Shown in pieces: positions 21,830 to 35,209 of a DNA stretch of 64,000 nt. The stretch covers positions 100,272,001-100,336,000 of the forward strand of contig CM075351.1 in NCBI GenBank assembly GCA_037693485.1. The letters run 5' to 3'. Source of the DNA: Kitagawia praeruptora. Its lineage: Eukaryota; Streptophyta; Magnoliopsida; Apiales; Apiaceae. A program made the position numbers and the translations under genes. The notes under the pieces were generated by a model. That model ran no database searches and had not been told where the DNA came from. It saw only the letters and a list, made by a program, of their open reading frames with translations. How positions within the stretch are numbered: position 1 is the stretch's first letter; every line of letters begins with the position of its first letter.

Positions 21830-22345
21830 ACAAGTACAGAGTATGAGATTAGTTACAGAGAGAGAGGGAGGTAGAGAGAGAGAAAGAGATTGATAGAGAG
21901 AGAGAGAGGATACTTTCCACCTCCATCTCCAACACAACCGCCACCAACACCCCTTTCCACCAACAACCCCACCACTGCCTCACTTCCACCACTTCATCCA
22001 CTACCGCCGAACCACCCCCACATCACCTTCAACCTCCTCCTCCATTCTCCCCATTCCCCTCCCCTCGCCAACAACTCTCTACCACGCCGCACCTTGCAAC
22101 CATCTACTCCACCTCCCTTCACCACGGAACGTATATACATACGCACACTCCGTACTCAAGCAACCCACACAGATACGGGGGCAAAACAGAGGGGAAGGGA
22201 GAGAAAACCAGAACGGGGAGAGATTAACAAGAGAAACGAGAGAGGGAGAGAAGAATTCGAGAGAGAGTCGGATTTGTTTGAGGGAGTAGAGAGAGAGCTC
22301 GAGATAATTGAGAGAGAGAGAGAGAGACCACAGCCGACTTGAATT
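21830..22345 (-). other. C/T-rich (minus) 5'-UTR-like segment
   Basis: A purine/pyrimidine-biased stretch with GA runs. Read on the minus strand it resembles the start of a plant gene: promoter near 22350, CT-rich leader, then exon fragments to the left. The 150-codon plus-strand frame here is low-complexity Pro/Ser/Arg and not a gene. Confidence 0.35.
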
Positions 22346-22652
22346 GGGAAAATTAGGGATTTTGAGGTTAAAAGGGGACAGGGTTCATATTGCTAAAAAT
22401 TAATAAATAAATAATTTAAATTATTTCTAAAATCGAATTTAAATAGGAAATGGGTGAAAATAAATTTTAAAATTTTAAAATAATTTTACGAATTTACGAA
22501 CATTTCCATATTTTTAAAAAAAAATTTGGATCAAAAATGAATTAGATATGAATTTTACAAGTATAATTCCATAAAACACAGAATAATTCATAAAAACATT
22601 TTAAAATCTTCAAATATCGAAAATAATTCTCCCAACAATTTTAAAACTAAAC

Positions 22653-23887
22653 TAGGTAACAAAGCCGCGCTACGCGCGACACGAAAATATTTTTGAAAAT
22701 TATATACATAACATCATTATTTATTAAATTTTATTATTTGTAAGTTGATATGATAAATTAAAAATTGTGTGAATTGTAATTAAATTTGAATTTTTAAAAA
22801 TTAAAGAGATTAATATTAGTAAAAAAAATCTTTCAGTTAAACTCTTGAATATTAATAATATTAATTTCGAAGATATTATTGACACCTATTCCATCGCATA
22901 AAAATTTGCTTTTGAAATTCAATATTGATAGACATTTGCAAAGTTTGACATTGGATAAGTAAAGTAAATATTTATGAATATTTTTTTATTATTGATGTCA
23001 TTATAAAAGACGTGATTAATTTGTTAGTAAATTTGATTGTGTGATGAAAAGAATTTTAATGTAAACAAAATGAAGATCCTCTTACATATTATCAACATTT
23101 AAACTCCTTAAAGTCCTCTTACTTTTTTTCATACCAAAGTACAATGTCAACGTATTTCTTATAATAAATATATATAAATATAAATATAACTAATTAACGT
23201 TCTTATACCCCGTCTCCAATCTCGTAACATACGTGAATGATTAATTGATTAGAAATAGTATAAAGATTTGTTTAATCGTTAGAATATTAATTTATTCCAA
23301 CACAAAATAATGAAACAGCGAATGTACAATTTTTTTATTGATTTAATCTACCAAATCAGTTTGATTCAATTTAATCGAATTGGTCACACCCCCTGTATAA
23401 TTTGTTCATGTACAAAAGTAAATTCTACGATATCTTCTATTTAAATTGTGGATGTTAATCGAAAAATATATACTTCAACATCTTTCATGATTCTAATGGT
23501 CACTCGTTACGAATTTATGAAAAAGGTAAAATCATTTATTTATTTTTACCGAAAAAATTGCAACGATTTTAAATACAAATTATAAATAATACGATATAAA
23601 AAAATTTATTTTATCGTTTTACCTTAAAATAATTCTACTTTTATATGAAAAATGATATTTTATATAAAAATAATAATTATAATGTCCTAATATAGATTGC
23701 TAAACTTTTATATTAAATATGAAATAAAGTGCATTTAACATATATTTAATAGGTACAATTAATGATTAATTAAATGCAAGAAAATTATTTAAATAAAAAA
23801 AATTAAAAATGTGAGAATTCAAGAAAATTATTTTGAAGCTTCTGAGTGAAAGCCTTTCCGATCTCCTGGCATTATAATATATATAGA
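22653..23887 (-). mobile_element. Non-autonomous Helitron nested in the CACTA element
   Basis: On the minus strand it starts A|TCTATATATATTATAATGCC at 23887 and ends with a hairpin GTCGCGC-GTA-GCGCGGC (one mismatch), nine bases later CTAG and then T at 22653. It has the same end architecture as the Helitron at 6859-8182 but a different hairpin. No coding capacity. Confidence 0.7.
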
Positions 23888-24727
23888 TAACTACATAAAG
23901 ATCATAACATATCATGTATTTTGCTAATGTTATAGTAGATCCAAAGTAAAATCCTAAGGTAACATATTCTAGCAACATCCATGAAAATAAATTATAAATA
24001 CAATATTTTCATTGACCGCCCATTTTTTTATTCAATTTTTTGATTTTATTTTACAAACTAGTTAATTTTTTCCTAGCTTAATTTAGTTTCAAAAATTGGA
24101 ATTTTTTCCTATTTTTGTTTAATTTTTTTTATTATAATTTTTACGATTCTTTTTATCACACACACATATATTTAAAATGATTTTAGGATAAAAAACGAAT
24201 TAAATTAAATTTTACAAGTTTTGATCTTATAAATACAATATTTTCATTGACCGCCCATTTTTTTAGTTTGACACGTGTGTGTTTTAAAATTTTATTATAA
24301 AAGATTATTATTAATTATTTTTATAATAAAAAAAATGTGAAGAAATTTTTTATAAAAAATTATTATTTATTCGATTTTTGCATAATTGAATTGATTAATC
24401 ACAATAAAAATATCAAATTATTAGTGAAAGTTGGGTAACATTCATCACACAAATATTGAGTATGACTACTTTGGTGTGTATGAATTTATTTTCAAAAATT
24501 GTCATTTTTCCAATTTTTATTTAATTTTTTGATTTATTTGACAAACTAGTTAAAAATGGGGGGAAATAAAAAAAAGAAAATTATTGAAAGTAGGGTAACA
24601 TTAATGAGTAAAACTATTTAATATTTTGGTTGTATTAAAATTGTGTTTAGACTTGTTTGGTGTTCTTGGATTATATTTTGTAATGGTGAAATTCCACTTT
24701 TAAAATAATTATATTTTTTAAAAAAAT
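23888..24727. other. AT-rich CACTA interior with a direct repeat
   Basis: aatacaatattttcattgac followed by cgcccattttttta occurs at about 23997 and again at about 24231. No gene seen. Confidence 0.5.
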
Positions 24728-25180
24728 TGACCTATAGCGTCGTCATTTGAATGGGCGACGCTATAGGCTCTTTTTTTAAAAAAACATTAACCTATAGCGT
24801 CGGCATTTTAGGGGGCGACGCTATATGTATAGTCTATAGCGTCGCCCCTTAAAAGGGCGACGCTATAGGTGTAGCCTATAGCGTCGCCCCTTAAAAAGGC
24901 GACGCTATAGGTGTAGCCTATAGCGTCGCCCCTTAAAGGGGCGACGCTATAGGCTATATCTATAGCATCGCCCTTAAAGGCGACGCTATAGGTATACCTA
25001 TAGCGTCGCCCTTTTAAGGGGCGACGCTATAGACTATACCTATAGCGTCGGTTAATGCAAACAACCGACGCAATAGCTTCTGGCAGATGACCTAAGGCGT
25101 CGGTTAATGCAAACAACCGACGCAATAGGTAAAGTGGCGACGCTATAGGTCAACAACCGACGCTATAGGTGGCGATGATA
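24728..25180. repeat. CACTA right subterminal inverted-repeat array
   Basis: Many copies of cctatagcgtcgcccctt paired with its complement (gggcgacgctatagg), spaced by gtgtagcctatag; the last units switch to gcgtcggttaatgcaaacaa with ccgacgc. A few arms have point changes. Confidence 0.9.
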
Positions 25181-25360
25181 TAGGTGTATTCTGTACTAGT
25201 GCCAATTAATATGGTAAATTTTACTGTGTGTTCATAGTACATTAAGTAGTTTTTTGCTATTTGGAATTTTTGAATAAGTAGTTCAAGGGCCACAGCAATA
25301 TCATTTGTTTTATCAACATCAGTAAAAACCAGAGATCACCTTTAAATTTATATTATCGTA

Positions 25361-25465
25361 CTATTCAGATTTGTCAGTAGCAAAGGAGAGCATGGGATCC
25401 ACAAGAAGCTTAGTGATAGACATAATAAATTCTTCGTAAGTGGCCCTGAGGTTTTTCTCTAATTC
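25361..25465 (-). pseudogene. COG3: COG3 (Golgi tethering complex subunit) exon fragment
   Basis: After a good acceptor (TTTTTGCAG|) the minus strand reads [28 protein letters not shown], matching the [28 protein letters not shown] region of conserved oligomeric Golgi complex subunit 3. It then diverges (ATDKSE) and stops. It lies just outside the CACTA element but inside the copia insertion. Confidence 0.75.
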
Positions 25466-26071
25466 CTGCAAAAATTTCAGTGATATGTTATTGACAAAAA
25501 TTCATCTCTATAGTGATGTTGGATGCATAAAGTATTACCTTAAATAAAAATTACAAAATGAGAGATTAAGGGGGAATATACTGATTAGCAGGGGTACTAA
25601 GGTTGAATTGATTTTATTTGGTAACATACACAAGGATGTGTTCTACCACTATAAGGGTGAGGCCTAATGCAAAAGTATGCAATTTTCAAGAACAAAAGAA
25701 CATGCTTAGATTTTCCCACGGAGAAGGGGTGACCCAAAATCAATCGGATGCTCTTAGACCAAGTCACCAATGAATTTCTTGGGTTCAAAAGGTTCGGCAA
25801 ACTACTACTGCCAGTTGTCATATACGTCAACTTTAATATCAAAACTTTGATTACAAGACAAAAGAGAGATACTTGAATCGACATACTTGAATAAGTGAGC
25901 AGTCCTTGAGATTAATTCATAACCGCTTCTTCTATGTAACCGCTTCTGCTTCTCTTTCTCTCTTGCCTATTTAAAACAAAAATCCAACAAATATTAAGAA
26001 AACAAAAACACAACCCCATAATCAAGAAAAACATAACACAAAACAAAACATATATATCAAAAAACAATAAC
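25466..26071. other. Unassigned sequence between gene fragments
   Basis: No recognised exon. It may be intron sequence of the captured fragments or joins between them. Confidence 0.3.
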
Positions 26072-26150
26072 CTATATAACTTGGGTCGATGATGTTCTTC
26101 ATGCTTCTCCGCAAAATTTGGATGGACGCCATGTGCCATGTCAACAGATA
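26072..26150 (-). pseudogene. Aspartyl aminopeptidase (M18) exon fragment
   Basis: Between a TGTAG| acceptor and a |GTTATT donor the minus strand reads SVDMAHGVHPNFAEKHEEHH RPKLY. M18 aspartyl aminopeptidases carry SADMAH--HPN---KHE-NH-P-L, including metal-binding residues. A (SAD to SVD) is the visible change. Only this exon is present. Confidence 0.75.
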
Positions 26151-26930
26151 CTACATAAAAAGTATTGAATTGAGTCCAGGTTTTACTTGCACATTAGAAT
26201 ATATAATAGAAAAGATTAAACTAAAAGCCCTAATTGAAGCCCCCCAAGAAAAAGCCCCAATTGAAACCCTAATTGAAGATCAAAATAAAAGAGTTAAGAA
26301 GGGCAAAATCAAACAAGCAACGAAAAATATAATCAAAATCAAAAATCGAGAGAGTGTTTACCAATTAATTAAATCGAATTAGGGAATCGATTTATCACCT
26401 ACAAATTCAAAAATAATTAAACCCTAGTTTTGAAGAGAAGAGAGAAGAGATTAGAATAAAGAAGAGAAGATTTTGATTTGATACAGAGTGCGTGTGAGCT
26501 TCTTTAGTTCAGTGTCGGTAAAGTAAAGAGAATGGAGAGTTGAGAGAGAGTGTATTGAGAGTGTGTAATGAGGAAACTGGAAAGGGGGAAAAGCGTAGTT
26601 AGAATGATTTTCGTCTGGGAAAGGGGGGAAAACTTAGTGTATATTGGGGGGAAATGAAAAGTTGTAGTTTTCATTTGGGGGGAAAAAGTCCGCCCATTTT
26701 TCATCTTGGAAATGTATTATCCTATTTCTCTTTTACATATAATTGAATTAATAAATTACTACAATATAAAAATAAAACAAATATTACATGTATTTATATA
26801 AAACATAAATTTTATTACATAAGTTTTGATAATACATTGTATTTAAAAAAATAATTAGAAAATGGTTATAAGAGTCAAAATTAGTTAAAAATTCGAATTT
26901 TATTACATAAGTTTTGATAATTTTAGGGTT
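26151..26930 (-). other. Promoter/5'-UTR-like sequence on the minus strand
   Basis: Read on the minus strand, 26700-26200 has C/T-rich leader features and the words actagggttt, attagggtttcaattgggg, which resemble the 5' end of a plant gene. It precedes the aspartyl aminopeptidase fragment but no start exon was recognised. Confidence 0.3.
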
Positions 26931-28515
26931 TCGATTTTTTTTAAAAATCTCGATAATCTAATCATATGAATGTCAAGATCAGCCATTTTCAAAATTATTG
27001 CCAACCGTATAGATGTCAAAATCATACGGATGTAAGGGTTTGAGAATTCGATTTTTTAAAAAATATTTCTCGGTGACTCAACCGTACGGGAATCAAGATC
27101 CATCATATTTAATGTTATTCCCAAAATTTTAGGAATTTTTTTTTTTTGATTGGGTAATTCAACGGTCAACTATCACTTTGACCGGAACCCCTAAACAGGG
27201 TTTCGTCAGGGTTTAAGGATTCGATTTTTTAAAAAATATTTCTCGACCACCCAACCATACGGGAATCAAGATCCATCATATTTAATATTATTCCCAAAAT
27301 TTTAGAGAATTTTTTTTTTTGATCGGGTAATTCAACGGCCAACTATCACTTTGACCGGAACCCCTAAATAGGGTTTCGTCAGGGTTTAAGGATTCGATTT
27401 TTTAAAAAATATTTCTCGACCACCCAACCATACGGGAATCAAGATCCATCATATTTAATATTATTCCCAAAATTTTAGAGAATTTTTTTTGATCGGGTAA
27501 TTCAACAATCAACTATCACTTTGACCGGAACCCCTAAACAGGGTTTCGTCAGGGTTTAAGGATTCGATTTTTTTAAAAATATTTCTCCACCACCCAACCA
27601 TACGGGAATCAAGATCCATCATATTCAATGTTATTCCCAAAATTTTAGAAAAAAAAAATTTAGATTGGGTAATTCAACGGTCAACTATCACTTTGACCGG
27701 AACCCCTAAACAGGGTGTCGTCAGGGTTTAAGGATTCGATTTTTTAAAAAATATTTCTCGACCACCCAACCATACGGGAATCAAGATCCATCATATTTAA
27801 TGTTATTCCCAAAATTTTAGAAAAAAAAATATTTTTTGATCGGGTAATTCAACGGTCAACTATCACTTTGACCGGAACCCCTAAACAGGGTTTCGTCAGG
27901 ATTTAAGGATTCGATTTTTTTAAAAATATTTCTCGACCACCCAACCATGCAGGAATCAAGATCCATCATATTTAATTTTATTCCCAAAATTTTAGAAAAA
28001 AAAAAAATTTGATCAGGTAATTCAACGGTCAACTATCACTTTGACCGGAACCCCTAAGCAGGGTTTCGTCAAGGTTTAAGGATTCGATTTTTAAAAAAAT
28101 ATTTCTCGACCACCCAACCATACGGGAATCAAGATCCGTCATATTTAATGTTATTCCCAAAATTTTAGATTTTTTTTTTATCGGGTAATTCAACGGTCAA
28201 CTATCACTTTGACCGGAACCCCTAAACAGGGTTTCGTCAGGGTTTAAGGATTCAATTTTTTAAAAAATATTTCTCGACCACCCAACCATACGGGAATCAA
28301 GATCCATCATATTTAATGTTATTCCCAAAATTTTAGATCGGGTAATTCAACGGTCAACTATCACTTTGACCGGAACCCCTAAACAGGGTTTCGTCAGGGT
28401 TTAAGGATTCAATTTTTTAAAAAATATTTCTCGACCACCCAACCATACGGGAATCAAGATCCATCATATTTAATGTTATTCCCAAAATTTTAGAAAAAAT
28501 AAATAAATTTTGATC
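26930..28515. repeat. Satellite-like array, ~172-bp unit, about nine copies
   Basis: accggaacccctaaacaggg starts near 27181, 27354, 27524, 27696, 27871, 28044, 28212 and 28369, giving periods of 157-175 bp that vary mainly with A/T-run length. Each unit includes accacccaaccatacgggaa and cagggtttcgtcagggttta. No coding. Confidence 0.9.
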
Positions 28516-28770
28516 CGGTAATTATATAAATATATATTCCCCACACTTAATATTTTATTCGCTAATTTATTCGATTTTAAATTATATAAATATTTTTAAT
28601 ATTGAGAGCACTTCCCCACACTTAAATGGTTTATTCCCCTCATTGAATAATATAATATAATCTACATATAAAAAAACGAAAATTATTATTATTATATAAT
28701 AGTAATAAGGCTGATTGAGAAAATACAAGTTGCGTAGTTAATATACAAGTTGATTGAGAAAATGAACAAG
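28516..28770. other. AT-rich spacer with two similar segments
   Basis: tccccacacttaa occurs twice (near 28547 and 28613). No gene seen. Confidence 0.4.
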
Positions 28771-28775
28771 TTGCA

Positions 28776-28850
28776 AAGGTTGGTGGAGTGGTTCAGCTGT
28801 TGGATTTGTATGTAGGAGGTCGGGGGTTCGAACCCCTTCTTCCACAATTT
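28776..28850 (+). ncRNA. tRNA-like sequence or SINE head
   Basis: An A-box-like TTGGTGGAGTGG is followed about 40 bases later by a strong B box GGGGGTTCGAACCCC, then TTCTTCCACAATTTTTTT, where the T run could end Pol III transcription. GTGGAG at the start can pair with TTCCAC at the end, but the anticodon arm does not fold well. It is more likely a tRNA-derived SINE or relic than a working tRNA. Confidence 0.4.
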
Positions 28851-28884
28851 TTTTAAGTAACATACATTAACACTACAAATGCTG

Positions 28885-29215
28885 GGACACGTGGCATTCT
28901 GGCATCGTGACACATGGCAGGTACGGGCCCTACTCTTACACGTGGCATGTGGGACCCACATGACACATGGCACAGTGGGTCCACATTGACATGTGGCACA
29001 GTGGGCCCATAAGTGGCACGTAGCAGTGTGGACCCAACTGACACGTGGAACTGTGGGACCCACAAGTGGCACGTGGCATTTTGGGGCCCACATGTGACGT
29101 GGCAGTTTGTGGTCGTGTCAGGTGGGCCCCACTGCCACGTGGCAGTGGGGTCCACGTGACACGTGGCAGTGGGCCCACGTGAAACGTGGCATTTTGTCCC
29201 ACGTGGCAACTGTAG
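28885..29215. repeat. Degenerate G-box minisatellite
   Basis: Repeats of cacgtggca and gtgggacccac with variable spacing, clearly related to the cleaner array at 17563-17741. The long frames across it on the minus strand are repeat products, not proteins. Confidence 0.8.
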
Positions 29216-29525
29216 CATTAAAATGTAACACTGATTTTAGAAAATGTAACACTGCTTCTTGAAAATGCAACACTTCTGTGGGACCCACATGTTCATTTGT
29301 TTTTTAATTTATAAATGTTATAAAATTAGCAAATGCAACGCTCAATCGCTACTGTAACACAACGAATCTATTGCAACAGTACATGTTCTACTACAACAGT
29401 ACCTTCACAACTAATGTAACACAATCTCGACAGTGTTTCAGTAGGTCAAAAAAAGTACCTCTAATGTAACACAAAGTGAGCGTTACAATAGAAAAGCATT
29501 GCGGACGCCAATCTATGCGTAATGA
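29216..29525. other. AACAC-rich sequence
   Basis: Words aatgtaacactg, gcaacac and taatgtaacacaa recur, as at 17742-18060. It ends where copia gag resumes. Confidence 0.4.
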
Positions 29526-30464
29526 AAGGTTGATGTAAAATTGGAGGAAGAAGATAAGGCCCTTATTCTTCTTACTTCGCTTCCGGAGTCATTCGATCAT
29601 TTGGTCACAACCATTTTGTACGGAAAGGACACGATAAAAATGGAGGAGGTTCAGTCAGCACTTTTGTCAAATGCTGGAAGGAAGAACTAGGATGGTGACA
29701 AGGACGGAATGACAGTTTTGGCTTTGCATAGTCAAAATAATAGAGGAAGGGGTGCTGTGAGAGGATCTACCAATAGTAGGGGTAAATCCAGATACAGTGA
29801 AAAGGGCATGCAGTGCTTTGGTTGCAAGGAGTGGGGTCATATTAGGCCGAATTGTCCGCTTAATAAGAAGGATCCAGATGCATCATTGGTTGTGGTTACT
29901 CTCGATTGTGAAGATGTTTGCACCGTCTTCAATCGAGGCACTATTTCTCCGGGAGAATGGATATTAGACTCAGGGTCATCTTACCATGTATGTTCCGAGA
30001 AGGGGCATTTTGACAAATTCCAAGATACAAAGAATGAAACAGTTTCTTTGGTTGATGGATCTACTTGTGAGATCAAGGGGATTGGAAGTGTGAAAATCAA
30101 AATGTTCGATGGAATAGTTCGCAGCTTGAACGGGGTAAGATATGTGCCTCAGCTGAGGAAGAATCTAATATCTATCGGTCGGTTAGCTTCAGAAGGCTAC
30201 AGATGCTCTGTAGTAGGGGGAGCTATGAATATCAAAAGAGGCCGTGTGGTTCGGATAAAGGGAGAGCTACGTGGGGGAATATATCGTCTGATTAGTACGT
30301 GGCCAGAACGTACTGGAACTTCGAAAATCTGGTTATCTCGTGCACGAGGGAAGAGTGACTTGAAGGATACTGCTGCGGTTGTATTGCCTTCCAGTATAGA
30401 TGATGGTGCAAAGACTGCTGGGATGGATGCTTGGTCGAAGGGCTTCCACGACATCAACGAGTAG
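29526..30464 (+). pseudogene. Copia gag C-terminus and protease
   Basis: The frame reads KLEEEDKALILLTSLPESFD, a TAG at 29691, then from the ATG at 29709 a CCHC zinc knuckle (CFGCKEWGHIRPNC) for RNA binding and an aspartic protease site (WILDSGSSYHVCSE). It continues into the gag-pre-integrase region (RKNLISIGRLASEGY) and ends at 30464 with no integrase. The 251-codon ORF could still be made, but the upstream gag is split and has a stop. Confidence 0.8.
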
Positions 30465-30907
30465 TTGGTGTGTTGCAGCTGCATATGGGCATCGATCAAC
30501 ACGAATCAAGTGAGCAGTGAACCATACAACAGATTGATTTGTTTGATATGTAGTTGGGGAGTAAATGAAAGATCGATGGTCACACTTGTGTGTGTGATGG
30601 TCACACTTGCGTGTGTGATGGACTACATATGGGATTGGCCGACGTGAATCAAGTGAGTATGTGTGTATACAACAGAATGCTTCACATGTATGTAGTTGGA
30701 CAAATAGAGGTCAATGGTACACTTGTGCGTATAGCAAGTGGGCATTCGAGAATGAATGTGCAAACTACGGTATAGTTTGGAGTCTTGGACTCGGGGGGAG
30801 TTTTGTCGTAGGGAATGATACGGATCGAGGAAAAGTTGGAGTTGTGTCAACAGGGTGCATGTATGGAATGCAAGTGAAGAGCTGTGAGTTTGGAAAGAGG
30901 GGGAGAT
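30465..30907. other. Copia 3' non-coding region
   Basis: Contains small repeats of gtcacacttgcgtgtgtgatgg (two copies near 30580-30620) and the purine tract before the 3' LTR. No pol domain. Confidence 0.6.
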
Positions 30908-31570
30908 TGTTAGGCAGTCGTCCATGCCTAATCTTGCCAAAATTTCAACCAAAACTTCACCAACCCCTCCCCACCTACTACATATTTCCTCTTATATATA
31001 CCTCTCCCCCTTCATTAGTAACATTACACCATAATTCTCTCTTTTCTCTCTAGAGCTGCTTGATAGTCCGTCTAGTAGGAGAGCCGGTTTAGCCCGCTTT
31101 CAGGAAGTGTCGGGATAGAAGGTCCTCGTGCCTAAACTATTCCTTAGGGTACTTGGGTTTGACTGCAGCCATCGGAGGTGGTCCCGTTGCAGGGGTCTTT
31201 CTATCAGGTTGTGTGGCACTGTCCGGGTTGGGAGAGGGAGAAAAGGAAAGGTTGTTGGGAAACAGTGATAGGGGGAGGTTTTGAGATAAATACTTCAGTG
31301 AGTTGGGGATATACATAATAGGTATTGTAGGGCTGAATTTTTGTATGAAATTCAAGGGGCTGGATACCCGGATATTGTAATCTGTTTTATCTAGTGTGAA
31401 GTCGTTGCTCTTGTGGATGTAGGCTGGGCCGAACCACGTTAAATATCTTGTCTCTTTTACTGTATTGTTGGTTTGTTGCTTCATTACTATCACGTATATT
31501 TGTGGGATCTAAGCACATATATTTACCAAATCGCTTCCGCATTTGCAGGGAATCGGGCAGATTCCTAACA
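30908..31570 (+). repeat. 3' LTR of the copia element
   Basis: TGTTAGGCAGTCGTCC...GATTCCTAACA, followed by the CGTTT target duplication. It lies about 1.1 kb upstream of the squalene epoxidase start. Confidence 0.85.
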
Positions 31571-31575
31571 CGTTT

Positions 31576-32717
31576 ATTGGAGCTGGGATCTGTACATACA
31601 TAATCGATACTTAAAAAATCAATACTTAAAAGTTTGATGTGTACGATAATTTTCTTTAAAATTTTATGTGTACACAGAATCATATTTTAAGGTTTATGTT
31701 ATAATTAAACCTTACTTGCATGCCAACTATCATGTTTAAAGAATTATACATCGGACAATACTTACAAATATCAGGACATAGATGACTCAATCAACTTAAT
31801 ATCACACACAGGGAAATTTAAATGACACCTACAAATTCATCCAATATTACAAATTACGAAATTTCATCCATGACCATATACTGTAATTTGTCTTTTTATT
31901 TAAATATGTAATCTGTACTATCAAGATCTTTAGGTCCATGGTACTTCTTCCTGTGGTTTGTTTTAAAACCATGAGCCTTTTCTTTGTTTAACTGCTAATC
32001 AGATGCTTTCTTGTCATTCCCTGCTGACCAACTTCTGAATTATATAGCTGATCATTAGACCTGTTTTTAAATTTATTAAAAACCGATAGACCAAGGGCAA
32101 ACGATCTTAAATAATAGACTTTTTGTTTTTTGCTAAATGATAGACTTTATTCATAAACGATTAACCTATACTTAGATCGAGTTGACAAAGGATAAGGATA
32201 TGAAAATTCAGAGATGAACAATGATAATTATCTGAAGGGATGATTAATTAACGTCTACACATCGAAATGATAAAGAACCTTCTATCGATTAAGCGAGATC
32301 AAGAAGATAGAGGAACATTTAGCGATTTAGCAGAATAAAACATTTTAGACACGATAAATAGTAAAATTATTGTTTAGTATTCCTTGACAATGATATATAT
32401 TAATCGTCTTTTGTTTGTTTCTTGTTGCTGTTTAGTTTAGTTTCTTCTTTCTTCTGATTTTAATCCTTTTTTTGTTTGTAAGACCCGAAAATATTGACCT
32501 GCTGACTATACAACTAAACTGTCTTCACACAGCCAACATTCTTTCTTTCTTCACTGCTAAATTCTTTTGACACTTCCCTTGTCCATTAATCAAGTATGCT
32601 TATCCAAAGACTATATATTGTACCCATATTTCATCATTTCTTCTCAAGCTTTCAGAAGCACAACCTCAACAACAACAAGGCCCTTTTGTATAAGCTTGCA
32701 TTGCATTTCTGATCGAT
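31576..32717 (+). promoter_or_regulatory. Promoter and 5' UTR region of squalene epoxidase
   Basis: AT-rich upstream sequence. A likely TATA box (ctatatattg) at 32611-32620 lies about 100 bases before the ATG. No other element was identified. Confidence 0.5.

Positions 32718-35209
<2,492 letters not shown>

Larger units (their letters stand above)
19121..25201. mobile_element. Non-autonomous CACTA (En/Spm) element
   Basis: Left end CACTACTACAAAAAGCACC; right end, on the minus strand, CACTAGTACAGAATACACC. Both ends are flanked by the 3-bp duplication CCA (19118-19120 and 25202-25204), as expected for CACTA elements. Subterminal arrays of inverted repeats follow each end. No transposase is coded. 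The interior carries minus-strand host gene fragments and a reverse Helitron. Confidence 0.85.
15678..31570 (+). mobile_element. Complete-ended non-autonomous Ty1/copia (gag + protease only), opened by nested insertions
   Basis: Two 663-bp LTRs bound it, with identical 5-bp target duplications CGTTT (15673-15677 and 31571-31575). A primer-site-like TGGCAACAGAGC (resembling TGGTATCAGAGC, initiator tRNA-Met) follows the 5' LTR and a purine run (gaaagagggggagat) precedes the 3' LTR. Gag N-terminus (16503-16766) and gag C-terminus/protease (29526-30464) remain. Integrase, RT and RNase H are absent, so it resembles the gag-only TR-GAG class and needs helpers. The gag is split by about 12.7 kb of other elements. 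By eye the LTRs differ at roughly 20 positions, so it is not brand new. Confidence 0.85.

Noticed and set aside
21890..22342. 150-codon plus-strand ORF (Pro-rich then Arg/Glu-rich)
   Set aside because: Composition follows C-rich and GA-repeat DNA; it looks like the leader of a captured gene on the other strand.
20816..25201. CACTA element starting at the internal end motif near 20832
   Set aside because: Its flank (tgc) does not match the CCA target duplication that the outer ends share, so 19121-25201 is the better pair.
28692..29218. ORFs of 88-133 codons on the minus strand
   Set aside because: They run through the degenerate minisatellite; the repetitive CHV/PRG patterns follow from the repeat.
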